From an uncultured Bacteroidales bacterium (GTDB lineage Bacteria; Bacteroidota; Bacteroidia; Bacteroidales; F082), in the NCBI GenBank assembly GCA_937902805.1, contig CALEMB010000016.1, positions 1 to 20,684 of the forward strand: a stretch of 20,684 nt of DNA. Direction: 5' to 3'. This document shows positions 1-8,332 of the stretch, piece after piece. Position 1 is the stretch's first letter. Every line of letters begins with the position of its first letter. The notes beneath the pieces were generated by a model. That model saw only the letters and a program-made list of their open reading frames with translations, was not told where the DNA came from and did no database searches. Both the position numbers and the translations under genes were made by a program.

Positions 1-1
1 T

Positions 2-1795
2 GACAGCCCTGCCGTTCCTGCCAATATATTCGAGAATGTATGGCTCTTCATCAAGACATTTCCAAATGTCGACCGCGACGCGTTAAGCGTGAAACTGGCC
101 GCAGCGACAGAAGTTTTATTCAATAAGATCCTTGGAAGAGAATACCCGGTTGATGCTGCGACAATCAAATTGGTGCGTTTGGATGAGGTGTTTTATTATG
201 ACGGACAAACTACACTGAAAAAGGGCGATAAGGTGATGATGCACAGCCTGTTGGCTGTTGGGCTGCTACTGCTGATCTCCGCTATGTTCAACTACATCAA
301 TTTGAACGTCGCTTTGACCAGCAAGCGGGCCAAGGAGATGGCCACGCGAAGGTTGCATGGTGCCACCAAGGGTCGAATCATCGGGAAATACCTGCTTGAA
401 TCGTTGGCGTTTACCTTGGTTTGCATGGTATTGGGTGTCTTGTTGGCAAAGGCGCTTGAACCGATAGTCAACCGTTTGTTAGGCGATGATGTGGGTGTGA
501 AGATTATGCTCTCGCCGTTTTATCTGGTTTCCTATCTGCTCATCGTGATTGTGGTGGCGCTATTGGCGGGCATCATCCCTGCCACAGTGGTGTCGAGGGC
601 CAAGCCCATCGATGTGGTGACTGGGGCCTTCCGTTTACGCAACAAGATGGTGCTCTCGAAGGTGTTCATCGTTTTGCAAAATGTCATCGCCATCGTGCTG
701 ATTGCCTTGGTCATCACGATGGAGGTGCAGATGCGCCACATGGAGCAGCGACCTGTCGGATGTCGTACGGAGAACCTGTTCTATGTGAATTCCATACTAT
801 CGGGCGATGAGGCCTTTGAGAACGACTTGATGGCCTTGCCTTGCGTAAAACGGATAGGGCATTCTTACGGCTATCCTGGTGGTGTCTTTATGGGTACAAA
901 ATGGATGGCTCTCAACGATCGTGAAAACATTGAAAACTGGGTTTCAGTGAAATGCCTGTTGTGCGACACCACGGCTTTTGATATGTTTGGGTTTGACATC
1001 AAGGCGATGTATGGTCAGCTGGACGAAGACCAATACCTGCTGACGCAAGGTTTGCTGGAGGCCCAGACGGGGATGCCTTTGGAGCAGTTCGACATTGATT
1101 CACTGGGCGTTTGGTACAAGCGTAATCTGCGTTCTGATATGTGTGGCGTGTTGGGTGATTTTGCCCTTGACGACGCAGCGCATGTGGTGGATGAGACTTA
1201 TGGAGCGGTGCAGATCTTTGGAAAGGAGCCGAAGTTCAAGTGGGTGGCTTACCATCCTGTATTAGAGATTGTGGGCGACCATGCGGAGGCACGCAAAGCC
1301 ATCATGGCCGTGTACGACAAGCACATGGGTAAAAAAGAGGCTTATTGGGAAGCTTGGTCCATTGACTTTATCGACAATTTGCTGCTGCTACATTTGCGCG
1401 ACACCAAAAACAGGATGCGCCTTGTGGATATGTTTATGGCAGTGGCGGTGTTGCTGTCGCTACTGGGACTGGTGGCCATGAGCACGCATTTCGCCTCCGA
1501 ACGCGAGAAGACCATCGCCGTCCGCAAGGTGTTTGGCGGCACGATGCAAAGCGAGATACGCCGTAACCTGAAGGAATACATCATCATGATTCTCATCGCC
1601 AATGTCATCGCCATTCCGATAGCGGTTTGGGTCTGCGGGCGTTATCTGGAGGATTTCGTCTATCGCATCGACCTGTATCCGTGGATCTTCGTGGTCACGG
1701 TGGCGCTGTCGTTTGCCATCGCCATCGGCTCGGTGCTGTGGCAGATTGTCTCCGTGGCGCGGGTGAATCCGGTGATGGCGTTGAAGAAGGAGTAA
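2..1795 (+). CDS. FtsX/MacB-type ABC transporter permease P1 (5'-partial)
   Basis: The frame is open from the left edge, so the N-terminus lies outside the window; the first in-frame start-like codon, GTG at 89, is internal. What remains is the end of the first periplasmic (MacB_PCD-like) domain, a first FtsX core with the motif NYINLNVALTSKRAKEMATRR and three membrane segments, a linker membrane helix, a second periplasmic domain, and a C-terminal FtsX core (motif AVRKVFGG) ending NPVMALKKE. Family knowledge: such double-FtsX proteins are inner-membrane subunits of ABC machines that use ATP mechanically for efflux or envelope work rather than classical import. P1 is closer to P3 (5905) and P4 (9782) than to P2 (2480). 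No ATPase is visible; one may lie to the left. The substrate cannot be told from sequence. Confidence 0.93.
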   Translation, partial: DSPAVPANIFENVWLFIKTFPNVDRDALSVKLAAATEVLFNKILGREYPVDAATIKLVRLDEVFYYDGQTTLKKGDKVMMHSLLAVGLLLLISAMFNYINLNVALTSKRAKEMATRRLHGATKGRIIGKYLLESLAFTLVCMVLGVLLAKALEPIVNRLLGDDVGVKIMLSPFYLVSYLLIVIVVALLAGIIPATVVSRAKPIDVVTGAFRLRNKMVLSKVFIVLQNVIAIVLIALVITMEVQMRHMEQRPVGCRTENLFYVNSILSGDEAFENDLMALPCVKRIGHSYGYPGGVFMGTKWMALNDRENIENWVSVKCLLCDTTAFDMFGFDIKAMYGQLDEDQYLLTQGLLEAQTGMPLEQFDIDSLGVWYKRNLRSDMCGVLGDFALDDAAHVVDETYGAVQIFGKEPKFKWVAYHPVLEIVGDHAEARKAIMAVYDKHMGKKEAYWEAWSIDFIDNLLLLHLRDTKNRMRLVDMFMAVAVLLSLLGLVAMSTHFASEREKTIAVRKVFGGTMQSEIRRNLKEYIIMILIANVIAIPIAVWVCGRYLEDFVYRIDLYPWIFVVTVALSFAIAIGSVLWQIVSVARVNPVMALKKE

Positions 1796-1825
1796 TTGAT
1801 TATTCCAAAACTTTTTGTATTTTTG
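1796..1825 (+). promoter_or_regulatory. Housekeeping-type promoter for the DUF3791 pair
   Basis: TTG at 1796-1798, 19 bp, then TATTTTTG at 1818-1825. This fits the Bacteroidota primary-sigma consensus (TTTG, about 19 bp, TAnnTTTG). The -33 box overlaps the P1 stop codon. Expected transcription start is near 1832, about 27 nt before the ATG at 1859. The cargo pair can therefore be expressed independently of P1. Confidence 0.6.
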
Positions 1826-1858
1826 CACCCGTATGAATTAATAAGCAATCGAAAGAAG

Positions 1859-2074
1859 ATGAGCAAGTACGAGATTCCATTCCTGACAGCGTGCATCCAG
1901 GCTTTCGGACGACGCTTCGCCATGACACGACAAGCAGCGTTCCGCTACCTGCAAAAGCACAAGGGGCTGTCTTTCCTGATTGAGTTCTACGATGTGGAAC
2001 ACTTGCAGTCGATGGACGAAACCATTGACGACTTGCTCATCATCTGCCAACAGAATGGAGGGACACTCGCATGA
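1859..2074 (+). CDS. DUF3791-family small protein
   Basis: 71 residues from ATG 1859. An upstream in-frame extension to 1796 is rejected because it would begin upstream of the predicted transcription start. The pattern (aromatic/hydrophobic N-terminal helix, then GLSFLIEFYDVEHLQSMDE, then a C-terminal DDLLxxCxxNGG) resembles DUF3791 proteins, which are common in Bacteroidales and often sit beside DUF3990 and a second short protein. No catalytic motif, signal peptide or membrane segment is seen. Its stop overlaps the next start by 4 bp (ATGA), so the two are translationally coupled. Inference: part of a small toxin-antitoxin-like or signalling locus; here the DUF3990 partner is missing. Family assignment is from memory of the pattern, not a search. 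Confidence 0.75.
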   Translation: MSKYEIPFLTACIQAFGRRFAMTRQAAFRYLQKHKGLSFLIEFYDVEHLQSMDETIDDLLIICQQNGGTLA

Positions 2075-2289
2075 CCCAACCCACACACCATCAAATAGCA
2101 ACCTACTTGACCGACTACGCTTTGAGCGAGTTGGTAAAGTATGTGATGGAAGATACCGGCTGCTCCATCGAGCAAGCCATGGAGCGCGTGTACAACTCAC
2201 CCCTGATGTCTGCACTGCAGGACGAGGAAGGGGAATTGTATGTGCAAAGCCCAGCGTATCTTTATGAATTGATGAATCAGAAGGATTAA
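2071..2289 (+). CDS. Small hypothetical protein, partner of the DUF3791 protein
   Basis: 72 residues, starting inside the last codons of the DUF3791 gene (4-bp overlap). It is acidic and mostly helical in appearance: a segment DYALSELVKYVMEDTGCSIEQ, then AMERVYNSP, and a C-terminal QSPAYLYELMN. This architecture (two helices, then a conserved-looking SPAYxYE end) is one I associate with the short protein that follows DUF3791 in Bacteroidales, but I know no function. No DNA-binding or enzymatic motif is visible. The coupling argues that it is a real gene and acts with its upstream neighbour. Confidence 0.7.
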   Translation: MTQPTHHQIATYLTDYALSELVKYVMEDTGCSIEQAMERVYNSPLMSALQDEEGELYVQSPAYLYELMNQKD

Positions 2290-2320
2290 TCCCAAGTTAC
2301 TATTCCAGAAAACCATTCAT

Positions 2321-2359
2321 TGTAAAGTTTCTTTACACCCACTGTAAAGAAACTTTACA
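2321..2359 (+). promoter_or_regulatory. Paired palindromic activator sites (module E1)
   Basis: Two 17-bp inverted repeats: TGTAAAGTTTCTTTACA at 2321-2337 and TGTAAAGAAACTTTACA at 2343-2359. Arms are 7 bp with a 3-bp spacer; the second copy is the reverse complement of the first. Centres are 22 bp apart, about two helical turns. A TTTTACA half-site follows at 2361-2367. The second centre lies 63 bp upstream of the -24 GG. Size and position fit NtrC-type enhancers bound by dimeric Fis-type helix-turn-helix domains. Likely protein: the activator at 12453 (inference). Confidence 0.8.
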
Positions 2360-2412
2360 GTTTTACAAAAGGGCAAAATCGTATTTTGTTGATTCATATT
2401 GTTTTGTGATTT

Positions 2413-2428
2413 TGGCATGAAGATTGTT
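2413..2428 (+). promoter_or_regulatory. Sigma-54 (-24/-12) promoter of P2
   Basis: TGGCATG-AAGA-TTGTT: GG at 2414-2415 (-24) and TTG at 2424-2426 followed by T at the -12 position, where C is usual. The spacing between conserved G residues is canonical. Predicted start is about 2438, some 40 nt upstream of ATG 2480. It is the weakest -12 match of the three promoters. Confidence 0.7.
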
Positions 2429-2479
2429 TACTCACTTTTTTTTGACAATTTTATCTTATCAAATGGAAATAACAACAGT

Positions 2480-4843
2480 ATGAACAATACCATTCTTAGA
2501 CCCAAACACAAACATTTTCTCATCAACACTTTTTGCTTGATGATTGGCATTACGGCGGCCACTTTGCTGTTCCAATGGGTGCTGCACGAGTTTTCCTACG
2601 ACCGTTTTGTTGAGGACGGCGACCAAATTTACCGTTTGGTGTCGGTGGATAAGGCCACGGGCACGAGATACACAGGTGGAGTCTGTCAGTTGCGCTATGA
2701 CTTGCCTGATGCCGTGCCACAGGTGGAGGAATGTGTGAGCGTGGTTTCACACTATACCAACATGAATCCCAACACGGTCAGGGATATGGAACGCAACGAA
2801 TCTTTCGAGGTGATGGCTTTGACGACCAGCGACAATTTCTTCAATGTGTTTACCTATCCCGTAGTGGAAGGTGAACCGCATCACATTCTCAAACCCAACG
2901 AAGCGGCAATTTCCAAAGAGATGGCGAAAAAGCTTTTTGACGGCTCGGCCATAGGGCAGCCTTTGGTCTGTTCCTATATGCACATAGAGACCGTTTACAC
3001 TGTTGCATTGGTGGTGGATGTGCCAACCAACACGCATCTGCCTTTCGAGGTGGTGATGCCAATGGATAGCCGTCAACTCAATCTTTACCGCAATATCACT
3101 GAAAACCAGACGATTTATGTCAAATTAAGGGAAAACGCGCTGTTCAGCAAGACGGAGATGAAACGCTTGGCCAACATCCAAACGGAGAAGTACGATAAGC
3201 AGAAATGGTTGGAATTCCAGCCTTTACGCGACATCCACCTGCACACCGATTACAACGACCCTGAAAGTGTGGGTAACGGCAATGCCTCGTATGTCTGGAT
3301 TATCATCTTTGGCATTCTGCTCATTGTGGCGGTCACCATCGTGAATTGCGCCACGCTCGATGTGTCGTATTCGGTGCAGCAAACCAAAAATAGGGTCGTC
3401 GAGCGGGTGTTTGGGTGCGGCGAGTTCAGGATTTTTTCGAGTAACCTATTGGAGACCCTGCTCATCACCCTTGTAGCGATGGGGCTTTCCTTGTTGGCGG
3501 TATGGGCATTGCTGCCTGCGTTCCAGTCGTGGATAGGCGTGCCCGTGCAGTTGCGTTTCGACAAATGGCTGCTCTTTTTCTGCCTTACGCTTTTGGTGCT
3601 GTTGCCTTTGGCGTCAAGCCTTTTCGGGCAATATTGCCTGCGCAGTGTGGCCTTTGCCGATGTGCTGAAAGGCAAGATGCGCCACTTGAAAGGCATCCGC
3701 ATCAGCAATGCAAGTTCGGTGTTTCAGGTGGGTCTCTCTTCGCTTGCTGCCGTGTTTACGGTTGTCATCCTGTTGCAACTCACTTTTATGCGACATTCCG
3801 ACAAAGGCGTTGATATGTCTAACATTGTGTCACTCAACAGTCTGGTAACACCCTGCTACAAAGTGGGCCCCATTCGTGACGAACTGATGAAGAACCCCGA
3901 CATCTACAGCGTCGGTTTTTGTATGGGTGACTTTTCCAAACCTAATGGCTTCGTCAGAGAGGTGGAATGGGAAGGACGAGAAGAAGGGAATGATGCTGTA
4001 TTTCAGGTGCTTTATACTGATGGCTATTTCCAAGAGATGGTTGGGATGGAGTTGTTGGCTGGCGATTATTTGAGCAAGGACTTGAATTTGGATGATTATT
4101 TTGAGGGCAAGTACGAAGGGAATGGGCAATATGTGGTTAACGAGGCGGCGGTCAAAGTGATGGGTTGGAGCGCGGAGGAAGCCATCGGCAAGGAGTTGGC
4201 GCTGACAGTGACGTCGGGGAGGATTGTCGGTGTGGTGAAGGACTTCCATTTCTCCGATATGCGCAATGCTGTTTCACCACTTATTATGGAATATGCACCT
4301 GAGGCACAGCCAAACATCGTGGTGAAAATCGCGCCCGAAAACCGACAGCAGACCTTGGCGCATATTCAAGAAGTGGTGCGTCCGTTTAATTTTTCTGATG
4401 TGTTTTCCTATTCGTTTTTGGGCGAGAAGGAACTCTACCGTGAGGAGCGTCAGGTCGGGCACTTATCGTTGTTGTATTTCCTTGCGGCTATGCTATTGGC
4501 TTTATTCGGTTTCTTTGGTGTCGTTTCCTATTATCTGCATCAGGAGTCGCTTAACATGGCGGTGCGCAAGGTGTTTGGTGCCAGCACCCGCGAGGTGCAA
4601 GGGCATTATCTGAAAACCCGGCTGAGGATGTACATTTTGCCTGTCATTGCGGCAACAGCGTTGTCAGTCTATTTCTCGCTGCATTGGCTTCAAGGCTTTG
4701 CCTATCATGTGCCCGTTTCCCTTGTGCTGACCGTGGCCCTGTTGTCGTTCTTCACGGCTTTCCTGCTCCTTTCGCTGATAGTTTCCGGCGTGGTGCAAGT
4801 CATTTGCAGCAAGAGGATTACAGAGGTGTTGCAGAGAGGGTAA
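2480..4843 (+). CDS. FtsX/MacB-type ABC transporter permease P2
   Basis: 787 residues from ATG 2480. The open frame reaches back to 2399, but that would start upstream of the sigma-54 transcription start, so 2480 is chosen; it also gives the expected short cytoplasmic N-terminus. Order: membrane segment about residues 13-33; periplasmic MacB_PCD-like domain beginning with the family hallmark SYDRFVEDGDQIYRL; first FtsX core about 268-410 with three helices; linker helix about 414-435; second periplasmic domain; last FtsX core about 660-785 with AVRKVFGAS. P2 is the most diverged of the four: the NYINL/KRAKEMATRR motif of P1, P3 and P4 is replaced by NCATLDVSYSVQQTKNRVVE. Controlled by module E1. 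No ATPase is nearby. Probably an inner-membrane efflux or envelope-stress component. Confidence 0.92.
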   Translation: MNNTILRPKHKHFLINTFCLMIGITAATLLFQWVLHEFSYDRFVEDGDQIYRLVSVDKATGTRYTGGVCQLRYDLPDAVPQVEECVSVVSHYTNMNPNTVRDMERNESFEVMALTTSDNFFNVFTYPVVEGEPHHILKPNEAAISKEMAKKLFDGSAIGQPLVCSYMHIETVYTVALVVDVPTNTHLPFEVVMPMDSRQLNLYRNITENQTIYVKLRENALFSKTEMKRLANIQTEKYDKQKWLEFQPLRDIHLHTDYNDPESVGNGNASYVWIIIFGILLIVAVTIVNCATLDVSYSVQQTKNRVVERVFGCGEFRIFSSNLLETLLITLVAMGLSLLAVWALLPAFQSWIGVPVQLRFDKWLLFFCLTLLVLLPLASSLFGQYCLRSVAFADVLKGKMRHLKGIRISNASSVFQVGLSSLAAVFTVVILLQLTFMRHSDKGVDMSNIVSLNSLVTPCYKVGPIRDELMKNPDIYSVGFCMGDFSKPNGFVREVEWEGREEGNDAVFQVLYTDGYFQEMVGMELLAGDYLSKDLNLDDYFEGKYEGNGQYVVNEAAVKVMGWSAEEAIGKELALTVTSGRIVGVVKDFHFSDMRNAVSPLIMEYAPEAQPNIVVKIAPENRQQTLAHIQEVVRPFNFSDVFSYSFLGEKELYREERQVGHLSLLYFLAAMLLALFGFFGVVSYYLHQESLNMAVRKVFGASTREVQGHYLKTRLRMYILPVIAATALSVYFSLHWLQGFAYHVPVSLVLTVALLSFFTAFLLLSLIVSGVVQVICSKRITEVLQRG

Positions 4844-4887
4844 AGTAGAATGTTTGGTTTTGCTTTCTGTAATGAGCAGAATTCAGG

Positions 4888-4912
4888 AAAAATTGCTTTC
4901 TGCAAAAAGCAA
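4888..4912 (-). terminator. Intrinsic terminator of the PIN toxin-antitoxin pair
   Basis: Read on the minus strand, TTGCTTT-TTGCAG-AAAGCAA forms a 7-bp stem (4893-4899 with 4906-4912) followed immediately by a T5 run (4888-4892). It lies 66 bp past the toxin stop. The stem is modest, so efficiency is uncertain. Confidence 0.5.
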
Positions 4913-4977
4913 ATTAATATCTTAGCCGATGACATTGAATCACATCACGGAAATCTTCGATTTCGTGCAATCCTTAG

Positions 4978-5391
4978 TTAAACATATAGATTGATGAATT
5001 CGTTGGCTGACATAAGAGGAATAAGCGAATACTCGGAAAAACCTTTGGCATCTCTGGTAAGAATGACATCACAGTTGCCAGCCAAGGCGCATTGGTATTG
5101 GAGCATGTCTTCAAAATCTTTCGACGGTGAATCAATGGCTTTGCGTAATTGGTCTCGGTCCATGGGAAGAACCTCTATTTGTTTTTCCAGAGCGTCAAGC
5201 ATCGGATATAGTTTTTCCTTATCGAAGCGTTTTCCCAAAATATAGGCCATGTTGGCAAATGTCAAAGGGGATGCGAAAAGGGAAATCACCTTGTTCGCGC
5301 CGTTTTCAAGAACCTTTTCGGCGGCATCAGCCCCTGGCCTGTTTTCAACAAAATCGATCAAAATGTTGGTGTCAATAAAAACTCGTCTCAT
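4978..5391 (-). CDS. PIN-domain ribonuclease toxin (VapC-like)
   Basis: 137 residues, a typical single PIN-domain length. The N-terminus VFIDTNILIDF carries the first acidic metal ligand (D7). FEDMLQYQCA supplies E94/D95, and VILTRDAKGF supplies D114 in the usual strand-turn position. The central acidic residue found in many VapC proteins is not obvious: the equivalent helix reads SPLTFANMAYIL, a variant I associate with a PIN subgroup. Known for the family: Mg-dependent endoribonuclease acting on tRNA, rRNA or mRNA, held inactive by an antitoxin. It overlaps the upstream antitoxin gene by 4 bp and runs opposite to the surrounding permeases, consistent with insertion of an independent module. 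Confidence 0.87.
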   Translation of the reverse strand: MRRVFIDTNILIDFVENRPGADAAEKVLENGANKVISLFASPLTFANMAYILGKRFDKEKLYPMLDALEKQIEVLPMDRDQLRKAIDSPSKDFEDMLQYQCALAGNCDVILTRDAKGFSEYSLIPLMSANEFINLYV

Positions 5392-5642
5392 TTGCTGTGG
5401 AGATATAAAAGTCGGTCGTCGCTATCGATTTCTTCTGGAGTAAATGCCACCACACCTCGCATCTGCTTGATGGCATCAGGGAGTCCCACTCCATGCTCTT
5501 CTTCGCTCTTTTCGGGAGCAATTTTTTCCCAATTCAGGACGATGAGTCGGAGTGCCTTAATGGCTTCTTTCATCATTTCCTCATCAGAAACGATGATGTT
5601 CAGCTCATGGAATAAGGCCTCGTTTAATTGCAATGTCGTCAT
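5388..5642 (-). CDS. Antitoxin of the PIN-domain toxin
   Basis: 84 residues from ATG at 5640-5642 (minus). A longer reading frame to 5714 would start upstream of the TATTTTTG box, so it is rejected. The N-terminal part (TTLQLNEALFHELNIIVSDEEMMKEAIKAL) looks like a small DNA-binding/dimerisation segment; the acidic, flexible C-terminal half (EKSEEEHG, AFTPEEIDSDD) would suit wrapping around a toxin active site. It precedes the toxin with an ATGA overlap, the usual type II order. I do not recognise a precise antitoxin family, so the call rests on context and composition. Confidence 0.75.
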   Translation of the reverse strand: MTTLQLNEALFHELNIIVSDEEMMKEAIKALRLIVLNWEKIAPEKSEEEHGVGLPDAIKQMRGVVAFTPEEIDSDDRLLYLHSK

Positions 5643-5664
5643 ATCCAATTCGTTTTCTTGAGCG

Positions 5665-5672
5665 CAAAAATA
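5665..5672 (-). promoter_or_regulatory. -7 box of the toxin-antitoxin promoter
   Basis: Minus-strand TATTTTTG matches TAnnTTTG and lies 22 bp upstream of the antitoxin ATG. No convincing -33 box is seen at the right distance. It is divergent from P3 and separated from the E2 activator sites by about 75 bp. Confidence 0.45.
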
Positions 5673-5747
5673 ACAATCTTTTTTGAAATAAGCGCTATTA
5701 TGTTTCACGTTCACTAAGTTTATGAGGAATTAGAAAAGCGTGTCCAT

Positions 5748-5786
5748 TGTAAAGTTTCTTTACACCCACTGTAAAGAAACTTTACA
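5748..5786 (+). promoter_or_regulatory. Paired palindromic activator sites (module E2)
   Basis: The same two 17-bp palindromes as E1, identical in sequence, at 5748-5764 and 5770-5786, centres 22 bp apart. The second centre is 63 bp from the -24 GG. From the first palindrome to the -24 box (5748-5846), E2 differs from E1 (2321-2419) at only 4 of 99 positions. Confidence 0.8.
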
Positions 5787-5839
5787 CTTTTACAAAAGGG
5801 TAAAATCATATCTTGTTGATTCATATTGTTTTGTGATTT

Positions 5840-5855
5840 TGGCATGGGATATGCT
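5840..5855 (+). promoter_or_regulatory. Sigma-54 (-24/-12) promoter of P3
   Basis: TGGCATG-GGAT-ATGCT: GG at 5841-5842 and GC at 5853-5854, with canonical spacing. Predicted start is near 5866, about 39 nt before ATG 5905. Confidence 0.77.
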
Positions 5856-5866
5856 ACACGACACAC

Positions 5867-5901
5867 AACAATTCAACAGTTAAACAATTCAACAATTCAA
5901 C
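5867..5901 (+). repeat. Three AACAATTCAAC repeats in the P3 leader
   Basis: AACAATTCAAC occurs at 5867-5877, 5883-5893 and 5891-5901 (the last two share 3 bp), filling the predicted 5' UTR up to the start codon. E1 and E3 lack it. It contains no Shine-Dalgarno; an A-rich, unstructured leader would favour initiation in Bacteroidota. Confidence 0.6.
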
Positions 5902-5904
5902 AAA

Positions 5905-8226
5905 ATGAGCAGTTACATCAAATTCCTTTCCCGAAACAAACTCTATACCGTCATTGAGGCCATCGGTCTTGCCGTCAGCCTCGCTTTCGTCATCATCATC
6001 GGCAGTTACGCGTGGCAGCAGTACAGCATCACGCGCGAAAGCCCTGACCGAAAGAACATCTACTGCTTCGGTATGCCAGGTTATCTCGGCTTGACGTATG
6101 CCTTCGTAAATGAGGTAACGGACCGGGTGCCCGAAGTGGAACTCGCTGTGCGGTATTGCATCGAGGCCAATCCTCCGTCAATCATGTTTGGCAATGAAGA
6201 GGTTGAAGCCGAAATGACTGCTGTCGGCAAGGATTTCTTCACGATGTTTCCTTATCTCAAGTTCGTTGAAGGCGGCCCTGAAGGTATCGAAGTACCAGGG
6301 AATGTCATTGTCAGTGAAAGTTTTGCGCGGAAGCATGATATCAAAGTAGGTCAAACATTGGATTTTATCATCAATAAATATATGGTTGTCGGAATAATTG
6401 AGGACTTCCGTAACACCGTGTTTACTCCTACGGATGTGATTGTCAATGAACACGACTTCCTCAACAAGTCCGCTTGGGACATGCCTTATGACCGTTATGG
6501 AACAACCATACCTTTTGTCAAATTCACAAAAGGTTCCGACCCGAAGGTGATTTACGACAAAGTGGAGCAGGTTTGCAAGGCGATTTATCCCGATATGTAC
6601 GGTCAGGCTTTCTTCGAACGCTTGGACATGACACGCTTCGACCATCTGTTTTTTAAAGATTTTGGTGAACCTAACAACCAGTTAAAACGTGGCGACCTCA
6701 AAACAATGAAACTCATGGCAATTGTCGGGCTTCTGTTGCTGCTTTCTGCGGTGTTCAATTATATCAATCTGTCGTTTGCTCTCACGGGAAAGCGTGCCAA
6801 GGAGATGGCCACCCGCCGTTTGCTCGGAGCGCAAAAAAGCGAAATTGTTTGGAAATATATCGCTGAATCATTGGTGTTTACGGCAGTTTGTTTTGGCTTT
6901 GGCTTGTTGTTAGCCTATTTGTTGGCACCGTCAGTCAACGCCTTGCTCAACAGCCCTGATGTGCCGATTGCCATTCAGATGAAACCTATGTACCTTGCGG
7001 CTTATTTAGGCATTGTTGCGGTTGTTGGCGTGCTCAATGGCATTATTCCTGCCGTGTTTGCCAGCCGTGTGGAGCCGATGGATGTGGTGAAAGGCACCTT
7101 CCGCCGCAATACGAAAATGGTGTTCAATAAGGTATTCATCGTCATCCAAAGCACTTTGGCGGTCTTTCTCATCGCTATGGCCATCGTGATGGAGGCGCAG
7201 TATCGCACTTCGATGAATCGCCCAAAACATTGCAATACCCAAGACAAATACTATTTGGTGGTGTTCGCCTCCGAACCGCAATCCGATTTGTTTGACAAAC
7301 TTGAGAAATTGCCTTGCGTGAAGCGGATTGGCAGAAGTAGGGGCGTGCCTGGGTTTATGATGGGCGGACAATACAGCCTCACCCGTGACGGACAGAATAT
7401 CTTGTATCGGCATTCAATGATGGATACCATTGCTTTTCAAATGTTTGACTTCGAAATCCTTAAAGATTATCAGACACCGCTTTACAATACAGTATGGTTT
7501 GGCGAGCGGGCTTTTACCGCCACAGGACTTACCGATGAGGACCACGAAATCGATGTTTTAAGGGAAAGGGCAACCAACTGCGACCAGGTGGCTGGCGTGA
7601 TTCGTGATTTTCCGGTGACCACAAGCAATGTGGGTGACGAAGATTATCAGATTATCAGTATCATGAAAGCCGAGGACATCAAATACGGTGGTTTTGTAAT
7701 GGATATTATTGGTGATCATTCGGATGCGCGGAAGGCCATTCAAGAGGTGGTCGATGAATGGCGTGACGGTGAGTTGCCGCAATATATCGCTGATGGCTTT
7801 ATTGACGATTTCTACCGCGACGCGCTCAAGCCCGCCAAGAATAACATGCGCCTTTTGGAGATTTTTATGCTCCTTGCCCTGCTGATTTCGCTGCTTGGCC
7901 TTATCGCCATGAGCACCTATTACGCAGGCGAGAACGCCAAGAGCATCGCTGTGCACAAGGTGTTTGGAGGCACCGTCGAGAGCGAGACGTGGCGCACCGT
8001 GAAGGAATATATGGTTTTGGTGACCGTGGCTTGCGTCATTGCTGTCCCGATAGCGGTGTGGGCGGCGCAGCGTTACCTTGAAGGCTTCATCGTCAGACTC
8101 GAAAACTACAGCTGGATTTTCGTCGTTGCCGTGGTCATTTCCCTCGTGATGGCCTTCCTGTCGGTGCTTTGGCAGACTTTGAAGGCGGCCAAGACTAATC
8201 CGGTGATGGCGTTGAAGAAGGAATAA
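5905..8226 (+). CDS. FtsX/MacB-type ABC transporter permease P3
   Basis: 773 residues from ATG 5905, the first start after the sigma-54 transcription start. Membrane segment about 14-34 (IEAIGLAVSLAFVIIIG); periplasmic MacB_PCD-like domain about 36-265; FtsX core with helices near 270-293, 315-345 and 361-383, containing NYINLSFALTGKRAKEMATRR; linker helix about 405-430; second periplasmic domain; final FtsX core with helices near 646-675, 698-728 and 734-763, ending NPVMALKKE. One substitution: the usual AVRKVFGG motif reads AVHKVFGG. The N-terminus is nearly the same as that of P4, marking recent paralogy. Inner-membrane subunit, presumably working with an ATPase encoded elsewhere. Confidence 0.93.
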   Translation: MSSYIKFLSRNKLYTVIEAIGLAVSLAFVIIIGSYAWQQYSITRESPDRKNIYCFGMPGYLGLTYAFVNEVTDRVPEVELAVRYCIEANPPSIMFGNEEVEAEMTAVGKDFFTMFPYLKFVEGGPEGIEVPGNVIVSESFARKHDIKVGQTLDFIINKYMVVGIIEDFRNTVFTPTDVIVNEHDFLNKSAWDMPYDRYGTTIPFVKFTKGSDPKVIYDKVEQVCKAIYPDMYGQAFFERLDMTRFDHLFFKDFGEPNNQLKRGDLKTMKLMAIVGLLLLLSAVFNYINLSFALTGKRAKEMATRRLLGAQKSEIVWKYIAESLVFTAVCFGFGLLLAYLLAPSVNALLNSPDVPIAIQMKPMYLAAYLGIVAVVGVLNGIIPAVFASRVEPMDVVKGTFRRNTKMVFNKVFIVIQSTLAVFLIAMAIVMEAQYRTSMNRPKHCNTQDKYYLVVFASEPQSDLFDKLEKLPCVKRIGRSRGVPGFMMGGQYSLTRDGQNILYRHSMMDTIAFQMFDFEILKDYQTPLYNTVWFGERAFTATGLTDEDHEIDVLRERATNCDQVAGVIRDFPVTTSNVGDEDYQIISIMKAEDIKYGGFVMDIIGDHSDARKAIQEVVDEWRDGELPQYIADGFIDDFYRDALKPAKNNMRLLEIFMLLALLISLLGLIAMSTYYAGENAKSIAVHKVFGGTVESETWRTVKEYMVLVTVACVIAVPIAVWAAQRYLEGFIVRLENYSWIFVVAVVISLVMAFLSVLWQTLKAAKTNPVMALKKE

Positions 8227-8250
8227 ATGCATAAAATACCATCATTTTCC

Positions 8251-8280
8251 TTTGTTTGCGACAATTTATTTGTATTTTTG
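8251..8280 (+). promoter_or_regulatory. Housekeeping-type promoter of the Fic gene
   Basis: TTTG at 8251-8254, 18 bp, TATTTTTG at 8273-8280: a near-ideal Bacteroidota promoter 25 bp after the P3 stop. Predicted start is about 8287. It decides the Fic start: the longer frame from TTG 8252 would begin inside the promoter. Confidence 0.7.
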
Positions 8281-8332
8281 CCGCAAAATATGCGACGATA
8301 TTGACCGGATAACGACGCAAAAACACAAAAAC

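Noticed and set aside
2376..2400. IHF-like bending site between the enhancer and the sigma-54 promoter
   Set aside because: The minus-strand AATCAACAAAATA has the WATCAR half but lacks the TTR half, and the segment is not kept in E3.
4872..4994. Two tiny + strand ORFs after P2 (17 codons from 4872, 21 codons from 4929)
   Set aside because: No promoter or ribosome-binding support; the first overlaps the minus-strand terminator and the second the 3' end of the toxin gene. The second (start MTLNHITEIFDFV) looks protein-like and could be a gene remnant, but I cannot support it.
7558..8232. 224-codon open frame antisense to the end of P3
   Set aside because: Histidine-rich, low-complexity product opposite conserved FtsX coding sequence; similar shadows occur opposite the same region of P1.
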